A stretch of 64,000 nucleotides of DNA. Source: Rugamonas brunnea. Its GTDB lineage: Bacteria; Pseudomonadota; Gammaproteobacteria; Burkholderiales; Burkholderiaceae_D. Position 1 is the stretch's first letter, and every line of letters begins with the position of its first letter. The position numbers and the translations under genes were made by a program. The notes below the pieces were generated by a model. It was not told the origin of the DNA, did not search any database, and was given only the letters and a program-made list of their open reading frames with translations. Positions 9,067-17,269 of the stretch are shown here, in pieces. The stretch lies in contig NZ_JACEZT010000019.1 of the NCBI RefSeq assembly GCF_014042345.1, forward strand, positions 1 through 64,000, in the 5' to 3' direction.

Positions 9067-10089
9067 TTACCCTTTCACTGCGCTGCGGTTGGCGGCCAGG
9101 TCGCGCGCCACTTCGATGATCAGGCTTTCCTGCCCGGCCACCGCGTTGCGCTTGCCCAGTCCGAAGAAGATGTCGCGCGGGTCCACGTTGTAGTCCTGCG
9201 CGGCGCGCGCCACCGGCTTGGCGAAGCCGGAGAACACGCCGGCCAGGCCGGAGACGATGGACAGCGGCGAGATCGACGGCGCCACCGGATTGAATTCCTT
9301 CTCGGCGATGTCGGCCGCGTCGAGAATCTTGTACAGGTCGATGCCGGTGCTGTAGCCGAGGCGCTCGAACACGGCCACCAGCACTTCGAGCTGGGTGTTG
9401 CCGGCGCCGGCGCCGAAGCCGCGGATGGTGCCGTCGATGATGCTGGCGCCCTCCTGCACGGCGGTGACGGAATTGATGACGGCCATGCCCAGGTTGTTAT
9501 GGCCGTGGAAGCCGACCGGAATCGACAGGCCGTTGACCAGGGTGGCGATGCGTTCCTTCACGTCTTCCGGGAAGTAGGCGCCGGCCGAGTCCATGATGAC
9601 GATCGCTTCGGCGCCGTACGATTCCATCTTCTTGGCTTCCTCCAGCAGCACCGCGGCGCTGGCCATGTGGCTCATCATCAAGACGCCCCACGCTTCCTTG
9701 CCGGCCTTGCGCACGTAGCCGATGTGGCGGTCGGTGATGTCGGCCTCGGTGCAGTGGGCGGCGATGCGGAACACGTCGACGCCGAGGTCGATGGCCTTCA
9801 CCAGGTCCTTCTTGATGGTGCAGAAGCCGGGGATCACGTGGATGCCGAGGCGGGAGTTGTGCAGGTGCTGGCGCGAGACGGTGAGGATGTCCTCGTCCGT
9901 CAGCCGGCATTCGCCGACCAGCATGGACGAGGCGCCCAGGCCGTTGCCGTGGCCCACTTCGACGATGGGCACGCCGGCCGCCTCGGCGGCCTGGCAGTAG
10001 GCGATGAAGCTTTCGCGGCTCAGCTGGTGGCGCACGGCGTGGTTGCCGTCGCGCAGGGTGGGATCGCTGATCAGGATGTTCTTAGCCAT
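9067..10089 (-). CDS. 4-hydroxy-2-oxovalerate aldolase family protein (DmpG/BphI/MhpE-like)
   Basis: A 340-residue pyruvate aldolase of the DmpG/BphI family. In meta-cleavage pathways that family splits 4-hydroxy-2-oxoacids into pyruvate and an aldehyde and channels the aldehyde to a bound dehydrogenase. The TIM-barrel motifs are intact: SDPTLRDGNHA near the N-terminus supplies the Arg/Asp pair and the base His, and GFHGHNN supplies the two metal-binding His residues. Length is normal, including the C-terminal partner-binding domain. The start overlaps the dehydrogenase gene by 8 bases, as in the catabolic operons. The surrounding genes are all glycan genes, so a role in sugar chain extension or in pyruvate/acetaldehyde supply is more likely than aromatic degradation. 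Confidence 0.92.
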   Translation of the reverse strand: MAKNILISDPTLRDGNHAVRHQLSRESFIAYCQAAEAAGVPIVEVGHGNGLGASSMLVGECRLTDEDILTVSRQHLHNSRLGIHVIPGFCTIKKDLVKAIDLGVDVFRIAAHCTEADITDRHIGYVRKAGKEAWGVLMMSHMASAAVLLEEAKKMESYGAEAIVIMDSAGAYFPEDVKERIATLVNGLSIPVGFHGHNNLGMAVINSVTAVQEGASIIDGTIRGFGAGAGNTQLEVLVAVFERLGYSTGIDLYKILDAADIAEKEFNPVAPSISPLSIVSGLAGVFSGFAKPVARAAQDYNVDPRDIFFGLGKRNAVAGQESLIIEVARDLAANRSAVKG

Positions 10090-11002
10090 GCTTGCGCTCC
10101 TTGGTGTGCTTGGCGTGGCCGCCGTGGCGGGCCTCGGCGATCATTTCCGCCATCGCGATGGCGGCGCAGTTGATGATGTCCAGGTTGCCCGCGTACTGCG
10201 GCAGGTAGTCGCCGGCGCCCATCACCTTGATGGTGGTGACCACCTTGCCGCCCTCGATGGTGGGCGGCACGATCAGCTGGTAGCCCGGCACATAGGTCTT
10301 GAGCTTGGCCACCATGGCGTCCACCGACGCCTGGATGGCCGGCAAATCGGGGTTGGCGATCTTGGCGTAGATGGTGGTCTGCATGTCGATCGGCGGGTTG
10401 GCCGGGTTCAGGATCAGGATGGCCTTGGCCCGCTTGGCGCCCGAGAAGCGCTGCAGCGCGTCTTCCGTGGTTTCGATGTATTCGTCCAGGTTGGCGCGCG
10501 TGGCGGGGCCGGCGCTGCGCGAGGCGATGCTGGAGGCCACTTCCACGTATTCGATATCCGCATGGACCTGGCCGATCGCATTCGCAATCGGAATGGACGA
10601 CTGGCCGCCGCAGGTGATCATGTTGATATTGCGGGTGCCCGTGTCCAGGCAGGCCTGGGCGTTGATGGCGGGGATGCAGAACTCGCCCAGCTTGGCCGGC
10701 GTCATGTCGATCACGGTCTTGCCCAGCTTCTCGAGCGCGGCCCAGTGGCCGATGTGGGCCTGGGCCGACGTGGCGTCGAACACCACGTCGCAGATCGACG
10801 GATCGGCGATGATGGCCTCGATCCCGCGGTCGGAGATGGGCACGCCCAGCTGGCTGGCCCGCTTCATGCCGGCCGAGTTGAAATTGCGGCCCGCGAACAG
10901 CGTGCACACCAGGTGCCTGGAGCGCATCACCTTGATCATCAGATCGGTGCCGATGTTGCCGGAGCCGATGATGGCTATCTTCAGTTTGTCGGAGCTAGTC
11001 AT
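10082..11002 (-). CDS. Acylating acetaldehyde dehydrogenase (DmpF/BphJ/MhpF-like)
   Basis: A 306-residue NAD-dependent, CoA-acylating aldehyde dehydrogenase, the usual partner of the DmpG-type aldolase. It converts the channelled aldehyde plus CoA to acyl-CoA. The N-terminal Rossmann motif is IIGSGNIGTD and the catalytic Cys lies in MITCGGQSS (about residue 127). Family length is normal. It precedes and overlaps the aldolase gene, matching the two-subunit complex order. No dienelactone, hydratase or ring-cleavage genes are nearby, so the aldehyde must come from elsewhere, or the pair may run in a biosynthetic direction. Confidence 0.92.
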   Translation of the reverse strand: MTSSDKLKIAIIGSGNIGTDLMIKVMRSRHLVCTLFAGRNFNSAGMKRASQLGVPISDRGIEAIIADPSICDVVFDATSAQAHIGHWAALEKLGKTVIDMTPAKLGEFCIPAINAQACLDTGTRNINMITCGGQSSIPIANAIGQVHADIEYVEVASSIASRSAGPATRANLDEYIETTEDALQRFSGAKRAKAILILNPANPPIDMQTTIYAKIANPDLPAIQASVDAMVAKLKTYVPGYQLIVPPTIEGGKVVTTIKVMGAGDYLPQYAGNLDIINCAAIAMAEMIAEARHGGHAKHTKERKHG

Positions 11003-11026
11003 GGTTCACCCATAGTCTCTTTATCG

Positions 11027-11989
11027 TTATGTCGCCGTGCCTGACACGATTATCGCCGATTCGGCCAGGATGCCATCGAGCGAAGTATAGGCCGGTTGGT
11101 AGCCCAATTCGGCCGCTTGCCGGTTGAGCGAATAGTAGTGGGGCTTGGCCCCGGTGGCGTTGACGATGGCTGCGCCATTGGCCGCACCTGCACCAGCACC
11201 AGCACCCGCGCCGGCCACTTCGTAGCGCAGGCCGTGGTGCCGCTCCATGGCCGCCAGCAGCGCCAGCTTGTCGATCGGCGCGGCGCTGTAGCAATCGATG
11301 GCGTGGTTGGCCGGCGGCGCGCGCAGCACGCATTCGACCAGCTGGTGGAAGTCTTCCGGGTGCAGGTAGTCGCGCACCATGGTGCCGGGCGAGGTTTGCA
11401 GCACGGTGCCGTCGCGCACGGCGCGCAGCACGTCGGTGATGAAAAAGCGCGCGTCCAGGTTCTGGGTGTGGCTGAAGTAGTTGAACACGCGCAGGTCGGT
11501 GATGGCCAGTTCGGGGTGGGCGCGGTGCTTGCACTCGGCGTGCAGCTTGGCCACGCTGTAGTACTCCTGCGGCGTGAGCGCGTTGATGGTGATGTCGGCG
11601 TGCGTGTCCGGGCCGGCCGGCTGCAAAAACGTGCTGCCGTAGGCGGCGCCGCTGGACAGGAAAATGTAGCGCCGCTCGGGGTGGCGCCGCAACTGCTCCA
11701 GCGCCAGGTCGTCGAACTGCTGGGTGACGCCGAAGATGGCACCACCCATTTGCGCGGCCCGCTGCGGGTCGCCCACGCCGACGAAGTTGAGCACCGCCTC
11801 GTGCGGTTCGCGGCCATATTCCTCGTACGGCGCCACCGGGTAGTGGATGAAGTGATCGGCCAGCCAGCGCCGGGTGGCCGCCACGTCGCGCACGTACAGC
11901 AAGGCGTGCGTGCGGCCCTGGCGCGCGAAGGAGCGGATCAAATCCCGGGCGATCTGGCTGCTGGCACCGAGGATGGCGACGCGCTTCAT
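11027..11989 (-). CDS. NAD-dependent epimerase/reductase (SDR), possible YerF-like branched-sugar reductase
   Basis: A 320-residue SDR with AILGASSQIARD as the nucleotide loop at the N-terminus, an FLSSG strand and the YSVAK catalytic pair. The ATG at 11989 is preferred because the family motif follows immediately; a GTG 12 bases upstream is possible. Directly downstream of the thiamine-diphosphate enzyme, it sits where a YerF-like ketone reductase would act after the C2 transfer in yersiniose biosynthesis; that assignment is an inference from position. Near the C-terminus is a short Gly-Ala run encoded by hexanucleotide repeats (about 11184-11215), an unusual low-complexity insertion in an SDR. 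Confidence 0.8.
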   Translation of the reverse strand: MKRVAILGASSQIARDLIRSFARQGRTHALLYVRDVAATRRWLADHFIHYPVAPYEEYGREPHEAVLNFVGVGDPQRAAQMGGAIFGVTQQFDDLALEQLRRHPERRYIFLSSGAAYGSTFLQPAGPDTHADITINALTPQEYYSVAKLHAECKHRAHPELAITDLRVFNYFSHTQNLDARFFITDVLRAVRDGTVLQTSPGTMVRDYLHPEDFHQLVECVLRAPPANHAIDCYSAAPIDKLALLAAMERHHGLRYEVAGAGAGAGAGAANGAAIVNATGAKPHYYSLNRQAAELGYQPAYTSLDGILAESAIIVSGTAT

Positions 11990-12005
11990 CGTAGGCCGCA
12001 CCGTG

Positions 12006-13829
12006 CTACAGCGATTTCGACTTCTCGTGCATGCCGCCCAACATGGCCTGGTCCAGCACCTCGCGCGGCAGCAGCGGCGACAGGTCTTCCAGCGGCGGCG
12101 ACACCAGCGTGCCGTCGGCCCGCGCCACCACGCCCAGCTTGGGCGAGAACAGCTGCTGCGGGTGCATGAACACTTCGCAGATCACGGGGCCGGTGGCCGC
12201 CTGCACGGCCGCCAGCGTGGCGTCGCACTCGTCCCAGCCGTGGATCTGGTAGGCCGGGATGTCGAACGCTGCCGCCACCTTCGAGAAGTCGGGGCAGGAC
12301 ACGCCGGACGCGCGGTCCGTGCCCACGTAGTCGGCCTTGAACAGCGACTTCTGGGTGTGCTTGATCATCAGGTAGCCGTCATTGTTGAAGATGAACAGCT
12401 TGACGGGCAGCTTGTGGTGGACGATGGTCTGCAGTTCCTGCAGATTCATCATCATGCCGCCGTCGCAGTTCAGGCACATCACTTCGCCGCGGTCGGTGGC
12501 GAACGACACGCCCAGCGCGGCCGGCAGGCCGTAGCCCATCTCACCGAGGCCGGTGGAGGTCATCAGACGCTGGCCATCCTTGATGCGCAGCGCCTGGTGG
12601 CCGCACAGCAGGGCCGTGCCCATGTCGGTGACGACGATCTGGTCGGGCTTGAAGAAGCCGTTCAGGCGCTCCATGAAGCGGTAGGAATTCATGTAGCCGC
12701 CCTGGTCGGCATGCTCCTCGCCTACCCACGGGAACTGGGCTTCGTAGGCGCGGCAGCGTTCCAGCCAAGCGTCGCGCTTGGGCTGGGCCGGGGCCTGGGC
12801 CGCCAGCGCGCGCAGGAAGTCGCCCGCGTCGCAGATGATGTTCTCGGTGGTGCGCACGGCGTGCTTGACGGCTTCGGTCGGGTCGATGTCGACCACGTCG
12901 ATGCGGGCCAGGCGCGCCAGTTCGCTCAGGTCGTAGCCGATCTGCGGGATCGCCAGGCGGGTGCCGATGGCCAGCACGTAGTCGCTGTTTTGCAGGATGA
13001 AGTTGGCGGCGCGCTGGCCGTACACGCCGGCGCGGCCGAACACCAGCGGATGCGAGGAGTCGATCATGTCGATACCGGCCCACGACACCAGGGCCGGCAC
13101 GCCCAGCTGCTCCAGCAGCGGCGCGATCAGTTTTTCGGCGCCGGCCAGGCGGATGCCGTTGCCCAGCCACAGCAGCGGACGTTCGGCCTTGGTCAGCGCT
13201 TCCAGGGCGCTGGCCAGCTGGCGCTGGACGTCCGGTGTCACATACTCGGGCGCGGCCGGGACTTCATAATGTTCGAGCGCGGCCGGCGCGATGCGGCTGG
13301 ACTGGATGTCCATCGGGATCTCGACCCAGGTCGGGCCGGGGCGGCCGGCCAGCGCGATGTGGGCGGCCTTTTCCAGTTCGTAGACGGCGTATTCGGGCCG
13401 CATCACGCGCTCGGCGTACTTGGTCACGTCGCGCACCATCTGGCACGAGTCGTAGCCCTGCACGCCCCACATGCGCAGCGGATTGTCGGCGCGGGTGAAG
13501 CGGGAGTTCTCGTTACCGGCGATCAGCAGGCAGGGGATGGAGTCGGCCCAGGCCGACACCACGCCCGTCACGCCGTTGGTGGAGCCGGCGCCCGTGGTCA
13601 GCAGCGCGGCGGCCAGCTTGCCGCAGGTGCGGTAGTAGGTCTGCACGGCCATGGCGGCCGCCTGCTCGTGGTGCACGCAGACGATTTCCGTGAAGCCGCG
13701 GCGGGTGATGGCCTCGAACAGGTGCACGTTGCCGGCGCCGATGATGCCGAAGGCGTGGCGGATATCCAGTTGTTCGAGGGCTTCGGCCACCAGTTCGGCG
13801 ACCTTGATGGTCAGTTCAGGCGCTTGCAT
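12006..13829 (-). CDS. Thiamine-diphosphate-dependent enzyme, acetolactate-synthase-like (YerE-like C2 transferase candidate)
   Basis: A 607-residue, full-length three-domain ThDP enzyme. The N-terminal pyrimidine domain has the cofactor-activating Glu in VHHEQAA (about residue 54). The central domain includes WLGNGIR. The C-terminal pyrophosphate domain has NCDGGMMMNLQEL followed about 20 residues later by FIFNNDGY. The canonical GDG metal motif reads CDG, with Gly replaced by Cys. Position between rfbH and two reductase-type genes matches YerE, which transfers an acetyl unit from pyruvate to C4 of CDP-4-keto-3,6-dideoxyglucose to make a branched sugar. Acetolactate synthase for amino acids is unlikely in this context and no small subunit is present. 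Its start codon shares one base with the rfbH stop. Confidence 0.88.
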   Translation of the reverse strand: MQAPELTIKVAELVAEALEQLDIRHAFGIIGAGNVHLFEAITRRGFTEIVCVHHEQAAAMAVQTYYRTCGKLAAALLTTGAGSTNGVTGVVSAWADSIPCLLIAGNENSRFTRADNPLRMWGVQGYDSCQMVRDVTKYAERVMRPEYAVYELEKAAHIALAGRPGPTWVEIPMDIQSSRIAPAALEHYEVPAAPEYVTPDVQRQLASALEALTKAERPLLWLGNGIRLAGAEKLIAPLLEQLGVPALVSWAGIDMIDSSHPLVFGRAGVYGQRAANFILQNSDYVLAIGTRLAIPQIGYDLSELARLARIDVVDIDPTEAVKHAVRTTENIICDAGDFLRALAAQAPAQPKRDAWLERCRAYEAQFPWVGEEHADQGGYMNSYRFMERLNGFFKPDQIVVTDMGTALLCGHQALRIKDGQRLMTSTGLGEMGYGLPAALGVSFATDRGEVMCLNCDGGMMMNLQELQTIVHHKLPVKLFIFNNDGYLMIKHTQKSLFKADYVGTDRASGVSCPDFSKVAAAFDIPAYQIHGWDECDATLAAVQAATGPVICEVFMHPQQLFSPKLGVVARADGTLVSPPLEDLSPLLPREVLDQAMLGGMHEKSKSL

Positions 13830-15154
13830 CAGAAATTCACACCAAAGAAGGTTTCCAGTTTCTCGATGGTGAAGTCGAGCATCTCGCGCGTCAGGCCGGG
13901 GAAGACCCCGATCCAGAAGGTGTCGTTCATCACGCGGTCGGTGTTGGTCAGCTCACCGGAGACGCGGTAGTTGCGGCCCATCATGTAGGGCTGGCGCGTC
14001 AGGTTGCCGGCGAACAGCAGGCGGGTGCCGATCTTGTGCTGGTCCAGGTAGGTCAGCAGGTCCACGCGCGACACGTTCGCTTCCGGCTTCAGGGTCATGG
14101 GGAAGCCGAACCACGATGGGTCGCTGTGTTCAGTCGCTTCCGGCAGGATCAGGAATTCGGCGCACGACTGCAGCTTTTCCTTCAGGTAGGCGAAGTTGTC
14201 CTTGCGGGCCTGGATGAAGCCGGGCGCGCGGTCGATCTGGGCCAGGCCGCAGGCCGCCTGCATGTCGGTGATCTTGAGGTTGTAGCCCAGGTGGCTGTAG
14301 GTATACTTGTGGTCGTAGCCTTCCGGCAGCGTGCCCAGTTTCCAGCCGAAGCGCTTGCCGCAGGTGTTGTCCTTGCCCGGCGCGCAGTAGCAGTCGCGGC
14401 CCCAGTCGCGGAACGATTCGGCGATCATCTTCAGTTCCGGGTTGTTGGTGAACACGGCGCCGCCCTCGCCCATGGTGATATGGTGGGCCGGGTAGAACGA
14501 CATGGTGCCGATGTCGCCGAAGGTGCCCACCATCTTGCCGTGGTAGGTCGAGCCGAGCGCGTCGCAGCAATCCTCGATCAGCCACAGATTGTGCTTCTTG
14601 CACAGCGCGACGATGACGTCCAGGTTGTACGGGTTGCCCAGCGTGTGGGCCAGCATGATGGCCTTGGTTTTGGGCGAGATGGCCGCCTCGATCTTGGACG
14701 CGTCGATGTTGTAGGTGCCCAGCTCCACGTCCACGAACACGGGCACGGCGCCAAATTGCAGGATGGGGTTGACGGTGGTGGGGAAGCCGGCCGCCACGCC
14801 AATCACTTCATCGCCGGGCAAGATGGCGCGCGCGCCCAGCTTGGGCGAGGTCAGCGTGTTGAACGCCACCAGGTTGGCCGAGGAGCCGGAATTGACGGTG
14901 ATCAGGAAGTCGACGCCGATGAACTTGGCCAGCTTGGCTTCGAACTGTTCGTTGAAGCGGCCCGTGGTCAGCCACGCGTCCAGCGAGGCCTCGACCATCA
15001 GTTCCATCTCGGGCGCGCCGACCACCTTGCCGGCCGGCGGCACCACCGTCACGCCTGGTTCGAACGGGCGCGGGGCGCTGGCCAGCGCGCCGTATTCGGC
15101 CACCAGCTTGATGATCTGCTCGCGCAGTTGTTCCTTGCTTTGCTGTTCACTCAT
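13829..15154 (-). CDS. rfbH: CDP-4-keto-6-deoxy-D-glucose 3-dehydrase (RfbH/E1)
   Basis: A 441-residue PMP- and [2Fe-2S]-dependent dehydrase that removes the C3 hydroxyl of CDP-4-keto-6-deoxyglucose. Two hallmarks separate it from DegT aminotransferases: the Lys that would bind PLP is His (HHITMGEGG, about residue 220), and the iron-sulfur cysteines are present with the family spacing (about C193, C251, C253, C261; DCYCAPGKDNTCGK). It follows rfbG by 13 bases. The NAD(P)H reductase partner (E3, DdhD/AscD/RfbI) needed to reduce the product is not visible in the window and must be encoded elsewhere or replaced by a host reductase. Confidence 0.95.
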   Translation of the reverse strand: MSEQQSKEQLREQIIKLVAEYGALASAPRPFEPGVTVVPPAGKVVGAPEMELMVEASLDAWLTTGRFNEQFEAKLAKFIGVDFLITVNSGSSANLVAFNTLTSPKLGARAILPGDEVIGVAAGFPTTVNPILQFGAVPVFVDVELGTYNIDASKIEAAISPKTKAIMLAHTLGNPYNLDVIVALCKKHNLWLIEDCCDALGSTYHGKMVGTFGDIGTMSFYPAHHITMGEGGAVFTNNPELKMIAESFRDWGRDCYCAPGKDNTCGKRFGWKLGTLPEGYDHKYTYSHLGYNLKITDMQAACGLAQIDRAPGFIQARKDNFAYLKEKLQSCAEFLILPEATEHSDPSWFGFPMTLKPEANVSRVDLLTYLDQHKIGTRLLFAGNLTRQPYMMGRNYRVSGELTNTDRVMNDTFWIGVFPGLTREMLDFTIEKLETFFGVNF

Positions 15155-15167
15155 GATGATTGCGACC

Positions 15168-16250
15168 TTACTTGATGTCGGTGTGTTGGTATTGCTCGAT
15201 CTGGGCCAGCGTCAGGGCGCGCATGGCGGCGCCGTCCGGGTTGGCGGCGTAAGCCTGGTGCCATTCCACGATCTTGTCGATGGTGTGGCCCAGGTTCCAG
15301 CGTGGCTGCCAGTGCAGCCGGCTGCGCGCCTTGGAGCAGTCGAGCTTGAGGTAAGTGGCTTCGTGCGGTTGCGGCGCGCCGTCCAGTTCCCAGCTGGCGC
15401 CGGCGCCCCAGCTCTGGCACAGCCGCTCGATGATCCATTCGACCGGGCGGGCGTCGGTGTCGTGCGGGCCGAAGTTGTAGCCTTCGGCGTAGGCCGGGCC
15501 GTCCAGGTAGAGCCGTTCGGCCAGCGTCAGGTAGCCCGACAGCGGTTCCAGCACGTGCTGCCACGGGCGGATCGCGTGCGGGCTGCGGATCAGCACCGGC
15601 TGGCGGCGCGCGATGGCGCGCACCATGTCGGGGATCAGCCGGTCCTCGGCCCAGTCGCCGCCGCCGATCACGTTGCCGGCGCGGCCCGAGCCGAGCGCCA
15701 CGCCATGTTCGGCGTAGCGTTCGGCGTTGAAATAGGAATTGCGGTAGGCCGACGTGATCAGTTCGGCGCAGCCCTTGCTGTTGCTGTAGGGGTCGTAGCC
15801 GCCCATGGCTTCGTTCTCGCGGTAGCCCCACGGCCATTCGCGGTTCTCGTAGCACTTGTCGCTGGTGACGTTGACGACCGCCTTCACGCCCGGCGTGGCG
15901 CGCACGGCCTCGAACAGGTTGACCAGGCCCATCACGTTGGTGCTGTAGGTTTCCACCGGGTGCGCATACGAATAGCGCACCAGGGCCTGGGCCGCCATGT
16001 GGATCACGATGTCGGGCCGGGCCTGCTGCACGGCGCGGGTGAGGGTGGCGCCGTCGCGGATGTCGCCGATCTGCGAGTGCATGCCGGTGGCCACGTCGGC
16101 CACCGTGAACAGCGACGGTGTGCCGGGCGCCAGCGCGAAGCCGCTCACATGCGCGCCCAGTTGTTGCAGCCACAGGCTCAGCCAGCTACCCTTGAAACCG
16201 GTGTGCCCCGTCAGGAACACACGCTTGCCTTGCCAGAAGCCTGGCGTCAT
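15168..16250 (-). CDS. rfbG: CDP-glucose 4,6-dehydratase
   Basis: A 360-residue extended SDR that converts CDP-glucose to CDP-4-keto-6-deoxyglucose. The nucleotide loop TGHTGFKGSW is the family signature. The active site shows VTSDKCYEN and the YSNSK Tyr/Lys pair, with the EAMGGYDPY segment between them. The start is the ATG overlapping the rfbF stop as ATGA; longer in-frame readings only translate rfbF out of frame. Second gene of the operon and the committed step to 6-deoxy and 3,6-dideoxy CDP-sugars. Confidence 0.95.
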   Translation of the reverse strand: MTPGFWQGKRVFLTGHTGFKGSWLSLWLQQLGAHVSGFALAPGTPSLFTVADVATGMHSQIGDIRDGATLTRAVQQARPDIVIHMAAQALVRYSYAHPVETYSTNVMGLVNLFEAVRATPGVKAVVNVTSDKCYENREWPWGYRENEAMGGYDPYSNSKGCAELITSAYRNSYFNAERYAEHGVALGSGRAGNVIGGGDWAEDRLIPDMVRAIARRQPVLIRSPHAIRPWQHVLEPLSGYLTLAERLYLDGPAYAEGYNFGPHDTDARPVEWIIERLCQSWGAGASWELDGAPQPHEATYLKLDCSKARSRLHWQPRWNLGHTIDKIVEWHQAYAANPDGAAMRALTLAQIEQYQHTDIK

Positions 16251-17020
16251 GGCCAGCGCTTCCACGGCGCTTTGCCGTTCTGCCACAGGTCTTCCAGCAG
16301 CACCTTGTCGCGCAGCGTGTCCATGGGCTGCCAGAAACCGTGGTGGAAGAAGGCGTCCATCTGGTTGTCGCGCGCCAGGTGTTCCATCGGTTCTTTTTCC
16401 CACGTGGTGCTGTCGTCGGCGATGTAGTCGAGCACCTTGGGCGAGAGGATGAAGTAGCCGCCGTTGACCCAGTTGCCGTCGCCTTGCGGTTTTTCCTTGA
16501 AGCTCAGGATGCGGTTGCCATCGAGGTCGATGGCGCCGAAGCGGCCCGGCGGCTGCACGGCCGTCATCGTGCCCAGTTTGCCGTGGGCCTGGTGGAATTG
16601 CACGGCGGCCGTGATGTCGACGTCGGCCACGCCGTCGCCGTAGGTGAAACAGAATGCTTCGTCCGGGTCCAGGTATTTCTTCACGCGCTTGAGGCGGCCG
16701 CCCGTCAGGGTGTTTTCGCCCGTGTCCACCAGCGTCACCTTCCACGGTTCGGCGTGGCGCGAGTGCACTTCCATTGTGTTGTACTGCATGTCGAAGGTGA
16801 CGTCGGACGTGTGCAGGAAGTAGTTGGCGAAGAATTCCTTGATGATGTAACCCTTGTAGCCGCAGCAGATGACGAAGTCATTGATGCCGTGCGACGAATA
16901 GGTCTTCATGATGTGCCACAGGATGGGCTTGCCGCCGATCTCCACCATGGGTTTTGGACGAACGGAGGTTTCCTCACTGAGCCGCGTCCCCAGGCCGCCG
17001 GCGAGTATGACTGCTTTCAT
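16247..17020 (-). CDS. rfbF: Glucose-1-phosphate cytidylyltransferase
   Basis: A 257-residue nucleotidyltransferase, the same length as characterised RfbF enzymes. It makes CDP-glucose from CTP and glucose-1-phosphate. The N-terminal signature is AGGLGTRLSEET followed by PKPMVEIGGKP; FTYGDGVADVD carries the metal-binding Asp and WVNGGYF the sugar-binding residues. The start ATG at 17020 has GAGGGAGC just upstream as ribosome binding site. It is the first gene of the glycan operon, so the promoter should lie in 17021-17180. Confidence 0.95.
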   Translation of the reverse strand: MKAVILAGGLGTRLSEETSVRPKPMVEIGGKPILWHIMKTYSSHGINDFVICCGYKGYIIKEFFANYFLHTSDVTFDMQYNTMEVHSRHAEPWKVTLVDTGENTLTGGRLKRVKKYLDPDEAFCFTYGDGVADVDITAAVQFHQAHGKLGTMTAVQPPGRFGAIDLDGNRILSFKEKPQGDGNWVNGGYFILSPKVLDYIADDSTTWEKEPMEHLARDNQMDAFFHHGFWQPMDTLRDKVLLEDLWQNGKAPWKRWP

Positions 17021-17163
17021 GCTGCTCCCTCGATGATTGGTCTTTGTCGTTATGGCAGCGGTACGCGCGTGCGGCGGCGATCCATCTGACGGCCCTATTG
17101 TGGGCCCAAGCGAGGCTATTCTAAACCAGAAGCAAGAGGGTGTGCAGGGCTTTATTTTCATTT

Positions 17164-17205
17164 GGCAACACTGTGTTGCGGCACCGCGCCGGGGGGCGCG
17201 GTGCC
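17164..17205. terminator. Strong hairpin between the giant repeat gene and the rfbF operon
   Basis: GGCACCGCGC (17180-17189) pairs perfectly with GCGCGGTGCC (17196-17205) around a 6-base loop. A second small palindrome, GCAACAC-GTGTTGC (about 17165-17179), abuts it. It lies 65 bases downstream of the giant gene on the minus strand, where a terminator is expected, but neither side has a clear U-tract. It could act as a terminator or mRNA stabiliser. A TAGAAT element on the minus strand (17118-17123) could be the -10 of the rfbF promoter; no convincing -35 was found. Confidence 0.45.
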
Positions 17206-17269
17206 GTCCAAACAACATTGCCAACCGGGGCGGCAGCGGCCCCGACCGAGGCCTGGCCGGCGCCCGGCT

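Noticed and set aside
9067..11002. Aromatic meta-cleavage pathway locus
   Set aside because: Only the last two enzymes are present; no ring-cleavage dioxygenase, hydrolase, dehydrogenase or hydratase genes accompany them.
12006..13829. Acetolactate synthase (IlvB) for branched-chain amino acids
   Set aside because: No regulatory subunit or ilvC follows, and the gene is coupled to rfbH inside a sugar operon; a YerE-like role fits better.
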